Assembly (NCBI GenBank): GCA_005408345.1
Contig: SEMN01000451.1
Span: 364,786-428,785 of the forward strand
Origin: Macquaria australasica
Lineage: Eukaryota > Chordata > Actinopteri > Centrarchiformes > Percichthyidae
Length of the DNA stretch: 64,000 nucleotides
Reading direction: 5' to 3'
Shown piece by piece: positions 25,401 to 37,400 of the stretch. Both the position numbers and the translations under genes were made by a program. The notes beneath the pieces are model-generated. The model did not search any database and had not been told where the DNA came from. It saw nothing but the letters and a program-made list of their open reading frames with translations. Numbering within the stretch: position 1 is the first letter of the stretch; each line of letters opens with the position of its first letter.

Positions 25401-28400
25401 GTTTAGCTTGATTTTGATTGGCTCAGTTGACAGAAAGAAAACGGCGGTCAGCAGAGGCAACCCAAGTACATGCAAAAGACAAAAGCCTGTATATGAGCTA
25501 TGTATGATGATGTCTCAGCCAGTGTAACTGGAGTCAGACTGTGGTCAACTATTGTGCCCCCCTATAAACATAATCCTTGACAACATACCCAAGGTGGCAA
25601 AATCTGCAAACACGCTACTGTACTAAGTATTTACTTGAGTGAATGAAAACTACTTTATTTTGTGTTACAATTATATTTCATTTGGAGCAATGTTGTCTGT
25701 GTCAAAAAATCCAAGTTCCACTTTCTGTGATTCAGAGTTTTAATACTTTACATGGAAAAAGTCCTGAACTGAATGCACCAACTTGATGACTAAAATGTTA
25801 AAATAATGTTGGAACAGAGGTCCAGTCAGCGATGCTAGCCTCTGAGATGCTGTGTGAATGTCGTCGTGTGTCTCAGCTGCGGGCCGTGCCCACCCACTGC
25901 TCCTCTTCTCCGCAAAACCACCAGCAAGCAGCTCTTTGATCAACTTGTCAAGTACTTGGCAGTCACCAGCAAACTCACCAGTTACGACATCCCAGCACTT
26001 GGGGACCGGACATGCACTCCCTTGCCAGGATAGTGCGGGCGTTTTAATTTACCACACTGCAGAGAAACTTGACTCTGTGCAGCTCTCGAGGCCAGGTGAC
26101 CTCAAAATTACTGCTCAAGAATAACAAGATTGATGTTCAAGGTTTCAACCCCAGTAAGCCCGTCTGAGGCCTCAGACAAAGAAACTGGATTTCATTTTAA
26201 TATCTTTATCAACACAACAAAATTAATGTAGAAAATGAAACTTTTGTAGCATGAAATTTATATTAAAAAAGAATTAATGCCCTTTAATCAGTTTCGGTAT
26301 TTAATGATCTACTGTAGGTACAGGTATAGTCGATACTACTAAAATCAGCAAAAGATATCGTGTTTCTGCTCCTGCTACAATTATTATCGTTTGTGGAGCA
26401 AAATATTTTTAAAAGCCGTTTTTCCCCAAGTTTTGAAACGGCACAATCTTGTGGAGCATATACTGTAAGATGTATACAGCTGTTAGGTAGCTGAGGCCAA
26501 CCTACATTCTGGTCCCAGGTTAACAGTGATGCATTACAAGTCAGTCGAGATATAAAACATCCAATAGTGCCATAGTCCAGGACTGACAAGCTTGTTTAAG
26601 CTAGTAGTTGTTGCCTGAGTGAATGTTCTTGTCTATACAGAAGGTTCAACTCTGAAGTCTTTTGAGTTCCTCAGTATATCATTTTAAGAGTTTCAAGTTT
26701 TTTTTTTCTTATAATACTGAAGAAGCCACTTCATCGTCCACACTAGGAACAAGGCCATGAATTCCTCAAGCATAAACCAATAAATCTGTGTACAAGTGAG
26801 ACATCATTTTTTCACTCTGCTGTTAAATGAAGCACATCTCAATGAAACCTGTTCTTGGCGTAGTTTCAGTTTGTTTACAGTTTGTACCCTGAAGGCCACC
26901 CTGACTCTGGGGAGAGTGTTGCTCTGCTCTAAAGCTTATCGTGTGTACTTTTACTGTTACAATGTATAGATAAGTCACATTAGTGTACTTTTTTTTTTTT
27001 TTTGGCTACAAGTGTAATAATTGTAGCTATTAGCAGTGAAAGAGCAGAGTGAAATAAAAAAAAAAAATAAACTTTTTATGCCAGGATTTTTCCAGGATTG
27101 TACTCACACCTTCTGTTAATGTCTGCCATCCCACAGTTTACCAAAGGTTGTAAAGAGACGTGTAAACGCCCTCAAGAACCTGCAGGTCAAATGTGCCCAC
27201 ATTGAGGCAAAGTTCTACGAAGAAGTACATGAACTGGAGAGAAAGTATGCAGCCCTCTACCAGCCCCTCTTTGACAAAGTAAGTCATTGGTACATTTTCT
27301 TTGTTGTGACTTTCAATACTCGTAGTGAATTTCTGCAGCTTTACTCTTTTAGTGCTCCTTCATTATAGAAGCATATTTCTGTATTTGCTAAGGTTGAAAT
27401 AATTTTGTTACTTGTAGGTACTGTGTTTTTCTAAACACAAACTCTCTGGGTTCCCTCAAAGCATAAGCTAAAAGATTAGCATCAGAATTTGGTTCCCTTA
27501 AAAGAATCATGAACCTTTATGGTTGTTGGTTGTTATGAGTGTAGAGGCAGTTGACGTGTGCATTGTCAAATGCATAACGTGGTTGATGCATTCTCCCTTG
27601 GCATCTGATGCCTTGAGCTGGCTGCCATGTTTATGCTGATCTGTACTGCTGTACATCCAGTCAAAACAGCCCACACACACACACTCTGTCCTGTTTTTGA
27701 AGCAACCTCACAGTTTCATGGATTCCATTTTAAAGCCCAGTTCAGACCAAAAATTCACGACGAGACGAGTTGAAATTTGCAGCTACTTGCAATGTGCCGG
27801 TCTGCAATGTTCGAAAACCTGCCAGTTTACACCAAAGCGACCAGACGAGACAGTGCATCGTTTCCATAACAACAACTCTGTATTTTTGTTCTAACTTCGG
27901 GCTTTTCAGACTTTTCTGTACCTGGATATAATTTGTAGCGTCTTAAAATATGAATGAGGATAGTGATAGTGAGGTACTTGCTACAGTTGCATTTCTAGTA
28001 TTGATGAAACGGCGAAAACATAAAGAAAAATATGAGCGGGTCGAGTTGACCAGCTGACTTCGCTACGATCTAAACTAAAAATGGCTAATAAATGTAAACA
28101 TAAATGTTGCTATGGTAGCTATAGCATTGTATTATTTATATTTAGGGCTGTAACTCACAGCCTTAAAAGCAGCAAATCTTTGATATGCTGGAAGTGGAAG
28201 CAACTGATAAGATGGAACCAGAGAAAGTTTGGCTGTTTTTTTTGCTTAAAAATTAGTTAAACAGTTAATCAATTATCTAATGTGTTGCAGATCGAATTTG
28301 TCAGTGAACTAATTGCTTAATCAAGTAATCGTTTGAGCTCAACTTGAATAGTATATCCTTTAAAACTGAGACATCTCCTGCATTTTGTCAGGCCACCCAA

Positions 28401-31400
28401 TGAAATGAATGAGGCTTATTGCCAAATAGATGTGAGGGTTTCCATAATTGTTTAGAGGAGATACCTGGGGATAAAATGACCGTATTTAAGCAACATTGTC
28501 CTAGGTTGAAATCATGGTTCAAAATGTGACATTTCCCAAATGCGTGGCCAGTGATCTAAAGATGAGTCTTGTCATTTCTAAAACTACATGTTAAACCTGA
28601 GTTTCTATAGCTGTATTAGAATGGCACCATTGGTTAGAGATGAAATGGTTATAGCGCTTTTGTATGCATGACTCTGCAGTATGACAGTGTTGTTCAGTAT
28701 GGAAGAGTGCGTGATCAAGACATGTGACTTTCTCATCGAGGCTTGTTGTTGTTGTTGTGATAGGCTGACTTAACCTGTGTGGACCATTTTTTTTTTTTTA
28801 TAGGCGGTCAGCCCGCATGTTTCTCAGGTCACTAACACAGTAGTGTTAAAGGCGTATTTGTTTACATGGAGGATGGAAACTTTCACATGAAGAGCCTGTG
28901 TTCTCATTTGTCACTGAAAATACTTCATTTAACAAATTACATTGTTTTACGTGGTTTTGTAATTTTAATAATAATCACAAAACTTGATATAACATGTAAC
29001 GGAAAAAGTCCTTTACTTGGGGGGACCACGGGTACAAACTTGTTTCCTCCTGCTCTTTACAGAGAAGTGACATAGTGAAAGCAGCTTATGAGCCCACAGA
29101 CGAGGAATGTGAATGGAAGGCAGATGAGGAGGAAGAGCTGACAGTAAGTAAGCAGGTACAGGTGACGTATACACCTGCATGTTTCCTGTCTGACTGGACA
29201 CTTGGGTTTCTGCTTTTTTTTCCTTTTTCGCTTCTAGTTTCACATTTCATGCATGCAGCGTATTGTCACATCCAGAACAGAACAAGCTCCCCTTTGCAAA
29301 ATGGCAACACTGCATGCAGCTAATGAGGGACTTAAATGGGATTTAAGTTTTTCAGCACTATTACTGATTTCAGTGTAGTGATCTATTGCAACTGGTTTTC
29401 TTTTTTTTTCTTCTTTCTGGAGCATTAAACGGAGCTAGTTCCCTTGCTCTATTCTTCATCTAGTCCCCGAGGCTAAGCGCTGTCTTTGTGGGCGTAGGTG
29501 GTGAAAAGCTTAAAATGGTGTGATATGTGGGGGGAAAATGGTTGAGCAAGCGTTATTTTGAAGAGAAAATGTCTCCCTCCAACAGGACGAGATGAAGGAG
29601 AAGGCCAAGCTGGAGGAAGAGAAGAAGGACGAGGAGAAGGAAGACCCCAAAGGCATCCCAGAGTTCTGGTTAACGGTTTTCAAAAATGTGGACCTGCTCA
29701 GTGACATGCTGCAGGTAGGTTCATGCTGATGGCTGCTGGGGAGCCAGTGGAAGTGGGTCACATACAGTGTTTGCTTCCAGCACTGAAAAATCAAGGTTTG
29801 CTTCCACCTGCTGGCCAAGTTGTGTACGGGTTTGCAGAAGTTACAACCGAAATACATGCTGGATGATCTTCTAAATGCTGTGGTGCTTTCTCTCCTCCAC
29901 AGGAACACGATGAGCCCATCCTTAAACATTTACAAGATATTAAAGTCAAATTCTCAGATCCAGGACAGCCCATGGTGAGTGAGAGTGCTTAACTTGTGTT
30001 TGACGGCTGAAACCAGTCCGTTAACTTTGAGCCATCTGTGATGGTGCTCTCATTTGGTCTTCCCCAGAGCTTCACGTTAGAGTTCCACTTCGAGCCCAAC
30101 GACTTCTTCACAAACACAGTGTTGACAAAAACCTACAAGATGAGGTCAGAGCCTGACGAGAGCGACCCCTTCTCCTTCGATGGACCAGAGATCATGTGCT
30201 GCACAGGGTGAGTACCTCACCTCACCTGTTGTTCAGTTTAAATTCGGTACAAGTACAAGTCATAAATATGTTGCAGTGTTGTATGGTGTAAGTAGGGATG
30301 GGTACTGTTTTTACTGATTTTAACGGTACTACTACTCTTACTGATACTGCTTATCTATCCGGTATTTAAAGGTACTCTTCCCGGTTCTTTTTATTTTTTT
30401 AAGAGAAAATACAATGTGTTTAATTCAGAAAGTTACCGATTAAGACTTTTTTAAACATGTTTTAACGTCTTCTGGATGCAGTCTGAGGTATATGATGAGT
30501 ATATATGTTGACTTATATGTTCATCACATCTCTAAGCATATGTGTGAGACATACATGGACATATACACTATATGTAGTTTACATGTTTGTCATATCAGAT
30601 TTATGTAGGCTATGAGATTGTTCCCTATGGAGAAATATATCATAGACCTCATCAGACTGCATCCAGAAGACGTTAAAACTTTAAAAAGTCTTAATTACAT
30701 TCTGAATTAAACACATCATTTTTTCCAGAGCTGGTGATGGAATTGGCTAACGAGTGAGCCATCTCGCTTCCTTCTTATCTCTGTTGAGAGTTGCACATGC
30801 GCAGTACTGATCGGGCAGGATGTACAGATCAGGCAGTGACCGGACAATGAGAGATGAACAAGCTAGGCAGTGGAAAACTGCGTTTCTCCACCTGTATGTG
30901 ATGCACTTTCACTAGATGTTTGGAAAGATTGCTCGTGTTTCCGCCCGTACATGCAGAAGACATTTGCGGCAACAAGCATTGTCGGCATCGACTCTAGTGA
31001 AGTGTAACCAGTCTTCTGAGCGTTTAGTTCTCCGCCCTTATTTCTTTCTCTCTCTCTCTCTCTCACTCACTCACTCACTCACATACATACATACGACAGA
31101 CTCAAAGAGATCTTTCTTCTGGATTCGGAATAGCGAATGCTAAATGCACGTTTCTTAATTTTTCCAATACCGAGAACAGAACCGGTAACGTCGGAGCTTA
31201 TCACTACTACTGTCTTCAATAATTTAGCCCCAGGGCCCGGGTGTCGGTGCCCATCCCTACGTGTAAGAGAATCAACTGTTTTCCTTTTCCAGGTTGGTTA
31301 GTAATGAAATTTCTCGTATTCATGCAGTGGTCTTAGTTTATATTAAAAAGATGAGAACTTTTATGGATGTATTGTTTGCTGTGAAAGTTTTTTGTACTCT

Positions 31401-34400
31401 TTATAATGTCAGCCTCATTTTGACTGGTGGCCTGTTATTTAATGAAACACCCCCTCAACAAGCAACATGACCTGTACCAAACATTTCTCTCTGAATCATT
31501 TCTAAGTGGATGTCAGCGGCCGCACCAGCTAGATTCCTGAAATAAACCCAAGATGTCATTAAGATTTGACATTTTAAAATGCTGGATACTAACCTTGCCT
31601 TCTCCCGCTGCCTCCTCCTCCACCAACTCCTCACGTTTCACCACAGTTGCACGATTGACTGGACGAAGGGCAAGAACGTCACGTTGAAAACGATCAAGAA
31701 GAAGCAGAAGCACAAGGGTCGCGGCACAGTGAGGACGGTCACCAAGACGGTCCCCAACGACTCCTTCTTCAACTTCTTCACCCCGCCAGAGGGTAAGGAT
31801 GACGGGCAGAAATATTAAACTTCTGCCTGGGTTCAGTTACACACAGCCAGTTGATTTTTGCCTTTTCTAAAACGATATGTTTGCCTGTTACAGGTGTGTG
31901 TGTGTGTGGTTTAACTAACTTTATCTTTCTCCACTTGTTTACAGTTCCAGAAAATGGAGAGTTGGTAAGTCATTGTTTTTCCTGTACACGTGTTTATGCA
32001 TTTCAAAGTTTTATCAGCAGTCAATTCATCAAAAGGCTTTTTTCCCTAATTGCATGTTCATTGTGCAATGAGGATATAACCTTCATCTACAATGTTTCAC
32101 TGTTTAGCTTTGTCTCAAAAAAAGCTTAGGCTATAAAGTTTTACTAGTCACATTTAGTCTCCACATTTAATTAACTAGCACTTTGAGCGGCTTAATGGAT
32201 AAGTGGTGATCATATATATTTTATCACCAACACTGAATTGATCCTATTGCCTGTGTTTATAAAGCCTGATATATCTTCTTCCTCTGTGCCATAGAGCTCA
32301 ATTTTTATCCAAAAACTATTAAAAACACATCAACAAGCCACACTGTTACACCGGCTGATGTGTTCTTTCATTACCATGAATACACACACTGTCCTGCTGC
32401 TCCAAATACTCACTAGAGCACCAAATGTGGATTATTCCGCTGTTGAAAATAGTCCCCCAAAAGGCACTAACTTGATTTCAAAGACTGACATCTTCAATAG
32501 GAACCACTAGGCCTGAGTGCCACAGACAGGGTAGGGAAATCAAAGGAGAGAAGAACTAACACATGCTTGTCATAATTTTCTAAAGACGACCATAGGGTTG
32601 GCATCAGTATCGGATGTGGTTATTAAATCTAAATTCTTTCAAACTCCTTATTGAATCTATTCACAACTTTAAGCAACAAAAGACATGCATACCTTTTTTA
32701 TTTTAGCAGGAAAACTCAAACTAGTCAGGGTTCGTGTAAAGTCTTGAAAGTTTGGAAAATGCTTGAATTTGAATGTACTCCTTGAGAAATGCTTGATTTT
32801 CAACATAATCTGGTGTTTCATCATCTACACAATCATGTAAACCTGAAATCTTTTACTATTAAAGGAAATGATCCCGTCGTCATGTTTGTTTGTCTCCTGG
32901 CGTTTATAGTAACAATTTAGATGTAATGATAAAGACTTCGAGAGTCTGGACATTTTTGGTTTAGGTACCTTGAAAGTGCTTAAAGTGCTTGAATTTTACT
33001 CTTAAAAAGCTGTACAAACCCTGAATTTTAAAATAATCTCCATTCTAATAATCAAAGTTTTCCCAGGTTGTATGGCACACATTTGGTATTGGGTGTTTTG
33101 TACTGTTAAAACAATGGAGAAGATTCAATAAGTGATTTGTTCGATCCTGAGCTTAACAAATCTGGGTATTTGGCAAACTTAATCAGGTCCAAAGTGAACC
33201 ACCCTATTGTGGCCCAACCCTGACTACAGCTCAGCATGTTATCTATAAGAACCTTACCTAGTGCTGTTTTAAGAGCCAATTTAAAAAAGCATGAAGTGTG
33301 ACTGGCCTGTCTGTCTGCAGGACGAAGACTCCGAGGCGGTCCTGGCTGCAGACTTTGAAATTGGCCACTTCATCCGTGAGCGGATCGTACCCCGGGCTGT
33401 GCTCTACTTCACAGGAGAGGCCATAGAGGATGACGACGACGATGTGAGTCTCAACTCAAGCCTGGCATCTTCTTGAGTTTGGCTGAACTTGTTGTAAGCT
33501 AGGCCATAGTGGAATGAACCACCGTTTTGGAAAGTTTCACTATGTTCTGCATGACTACTGCTCCATTTTGGCTTTGTCAAGGGAACAGATGAGGTGGGGG
33601 GGGGGACTAGCTTTGCTCTCTTTTCTGCTGTCAAAAGTTGTAAGGTGTGTTCTGGTGATGGGTTGGGAGAGACATTTGTTCCTATATAATCATTTGGCTT
33701 CATAGTAACTAATTATCAATTGTTCTAATTAGACTTGGGTCCGATCCAATATTGGTATCGGGTGCCGATGCTGTAGTAAGTAATTCACTCATGGGATAGG
33801 GGACTGACGTCACCGATCCACGTACCAATCCAGATTCCATAGTCTGTTTTTATGAATTATAAATATGTAACAATGCAATTTATGCCTATAGCCACAATGT
33901 TGTAGCACAAATTAATTGGTAATTAAACAGTTGTACAAAGATATCCAGTAGTCCCTATATTTTTTTATCTCCCAAATTTCATGAGTTAGATTCAGCTTGC
34001 GCTGAACCGTGAACCCGCCCTAACTTAACATGGCAGTCTGCAGTGAGCTAGTAACAGTTACTAACTCAACTTGTCCTTAATTTGGAGATATATTAGTCTC
34101 GAAACACAGAAAAGCAAGACAGCAACTTGTAATGTGTGTAAAGCCAACATTCTGAGAGGTGGAAGTTGAGCTGCATCATTAGTTCGTTCAGTATCGGTAT
34201 CGGCAGATATCCAAATTCAGGTATTGGAACTGAAAAATGTGGATCAGTGCATCTCCATCTCAGTTGGGTATTCTCTACTTAAAATATGACAGTTAAATTT
34301 ATCTGGGGGAAAAACATTAAGCCAGGTTAAGCTTGACTCCAGCTAATCCTGATGTTTGTGTTTTTACAGTACGATGAAGAGGGAGAAGAGGCGGACGATG

Positions 34401-37400
34401 AGGTGAGACTTAAGGGCCACAGTTAACGTGTGAAAATTATGGTTTTAGTGATGCGGCAGACACGGACAACCGTTAATTGTTCTTGTGTTGAGGAAACCCA
34501 GTAGTCTGAAGTTGCTCTGTGCTGTGTGTTCAGGAAGGCGAGGAGGAGGCTGATGAGGAGAACGACCCCGACTATGATCCCAAGGTGAGATCCCCCCCTC
34601 CTTCTAAAGATCTCTGGTGTCCTGAGAAAGACCTTACTCAGCTGTTCTCAACTTTGTTGGCTCAGGAGGCTCTCTCCAAAAAGTAAAGCAGCTTACTGGA
34701 GGCCATTAATGGCTGCAGTGATCTCTCAGAACTGTGGAAGGCCCCGAGTTCATCAGTTTTAATGTAATTGCAGTGAGAAATGTTTTGTAATACACCACCC
34801 AGTCCCCGTGGAGGTTCCTGAGCTGCAGGTAGAGAATGGCTGTCTTAAATTGACTTGTCAGATTTCAACATACAGAATACATACTGTCAAATGCATCTCA
34901 TTTTACACCAGCTTTTGGTTTGCTTCAGCTTTTATTTTGTTGCTGTGATCTTGATTTGGCTTCCAGACAAAAAACCCCCACTCCCATTAGATATATTTCC
35001 TCTTTTCACTGTTGTCTTAAAGCTGGAGTGCGGAGCCTTTGTCTCCTCCTTCTGGCAGTGAGAGTAATTACACAAACACTGCCGATTCGTTGTCATGACG
35101 TAGGCCTACAGGGGAGCTCGTCCCCATCAAATGTCCACAGTTCCAAGACAATAATCCATAATTTAGGTAGAGTAAATGTAACGGCTACATAGCCTACTCC
35201 AAATACTTTACAAACACCAACCTGTCCAAGAGCCCTCAGTCCCTGCTCTTCTTTCAGCCTCTCCATCGAGGAAAAGCTACACCAATAGTTATCCATGTTT
35301 GTCCTCACCATCGATCGCTTTCTTTTTTTTTGACTGTAATCCTTCCTCTGAACGCTGACTTTCTTTTTTTTTTTTTTTTTATCTCGAGCATCAGAAACTG
35401 TTCTTGGACACTTACGTTTTCCTCCATACTCCTAGTTGCTGTAGCTACTCCGTCACTACGGTTGCTCCCCTCGGCTCTGGCAGACCAGAGCCATGTAGAG
35501 AGAACTATCTCAAGTCTACATGAATCATGTGACCATCAAGCATTTTCAACTTCGGTTGATGCCACTCTCTACATGGCTCTGGTCTTACTACTGGTGCGCC
35601 AGCATGGGATTGTCTCTACACACACCAGATTTAAAACCTGTGGTATACTTCGAAATACAGAGAGATTTACCTGGCCATGACAGGCTTAATCAGCATTGTG
35701 TGAACTTGTCAGGCAACGGCTTGAATGTAAGACATTCATTTATATGTAAAAGTCCCGCACTCCAGTTTTAACCAGATCTTGAACCTGGATTTTCAGAATA
35801 ACTCTTCACCAGTCAGTTAAGTCTGACTGTTGCATGTCATTACTAAAACCTGAACCTTGACCTTAAGCAACACACAGATCTAGTATGCTTTTAAACAGGA
35901 GGATGAGGACACCAGTGAAATGTTATCCACATACGATATGCATATTAATCCTAGATATTCCTAATTTAAATGCATTATTTGTGCAGGAAAGTGCGGCACG
36001 ATAAATATATAATCAAAAAAGTAGTACACACACAAAGTGCAAACCTGCAGAGGTTTATTATAATTCCACTGAGACAAATAAATAACAGGTCCTCTCCTGT
36101 AGGCTCCGTTTGTTCACTGATTGTTCTGCTTCAGTGCCGTCCTGATGGAGGTAATGTAGCTGCAAACCTATGAATAAACAGCATACAGAAGAAAAGCTGT
36201 GCAAGCTCAAAAGGATTGTGAGCAACAATAAGACGAGTGGAAATCTCTTGATACATAATGTATTAAAAGTGTAGCATCCACTGCTTACTCAGTTTGTGCA
36301 TATACACTGGTAAGGAATTGATTGGGCCTGAGTTTAGGGGCTTTTCTTGTTTACCAGTCTGCAGCAGCTTGTAAGTTTGACACAACAGGATGTAAACAAG
36401 CATGACCTCTGCTTCTTTGCTAAACAAAAACGTCTTTGACATTCTGTATTCTGCTAGTTTTGCACTTTTTTTTTTTTTCTCCTATTCATTAATGTTTCTT
36501 CACCTCCGGTCACTTTGGCATCTTTTGTCAGCTACTCTTTAAATTTTTCCTCACTAGGTTTAAGTGGTGACAGTAGACAAATAACCCTATCCTGGTAGGT
36601 ACAGCTTGTGAATTGTCAGCTTACTACCATCACACCCTCCCCCAGCCCTCTCAATATTTTGTTTGTTTTTTTGCTTTTCCTTTTCCTGCCGTTTTTTCCA
36701 TCCTCTTGTCCACCTCTCTGCACCCCCCACCCACACATGAAGCACCTTCCTGCTCTTCCGCCGTGCTGCACCCTCCCGAGTTACTAACCCGCTGGTTTGT
36801 TGTTGGTTTTTTGAAGTTTAACCCATAGTGAGTTCTGCATTTGCACCTGTATCATTTCTGTATGTTGAAGCTGGTCCAGCCCTCCCTCTTCCTTTTTCCT
36901 CCACCATGTTGAACTTGTCCCGTCCACAAATGAAGGCTAGTTGTGATTTTTTTTTTTTTCTCTCTCTCTCTCTCAGGGTGAGGATTTGTCAGCCTTAAAT
37001 ACTGTGCTTTCTTTGCTTTCTTTTCAATACCCATTTAAACATTAGTCCATTCATCCATGGTTTTTATGCTCCTTCCTGTTCACATTAGCTGCCTTTTCTC
37101 TATAGATCTGCTTTTAATGCTGGGATAATGGCCTTGGAGGGCTGCTTGTATTTGAAATAAGGCCTAACCCCAATAGTTGGAACTTTACCAAAATACAAGA
37201 AATGCCAACCAAAGTGTTTTATCTCCTCCTGAGTGCCATCACTGTCAGCAATAACGACCTGGTTTCTATTGTTTTCATTAGAAACCCAATTGCTTGCAGA
37301 AGATAAAAACAAGAAAAAAACGGTCAAGACGAGAAGTCTTTCAACAGATGTTACACCATAGTCTGCAACAGAAGATTGCAAGATAGTGAAGATACAGCGC

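Noticed and set aside
25740..26124. Overlapping open frames on both strands near 25.8-26.1 kb
   Set aside because: They lie within nap1l1 intron 4, match no family I know, and have no matching splice sites; probably old repeat sequence.
29510..29929. 139-codon minus-strand frame
   Set aside because: It is antisense to nap1l1 exons 7-8, with Ser-rich composition arising from the complement of Glu/Lys codons.
33291..33476. 61-codon frame starting before exon 12 of nap1l1 as a separate small gene
   Set aside because: It is simply exon 12 read from intronic sequence through the donor site into intron 12.
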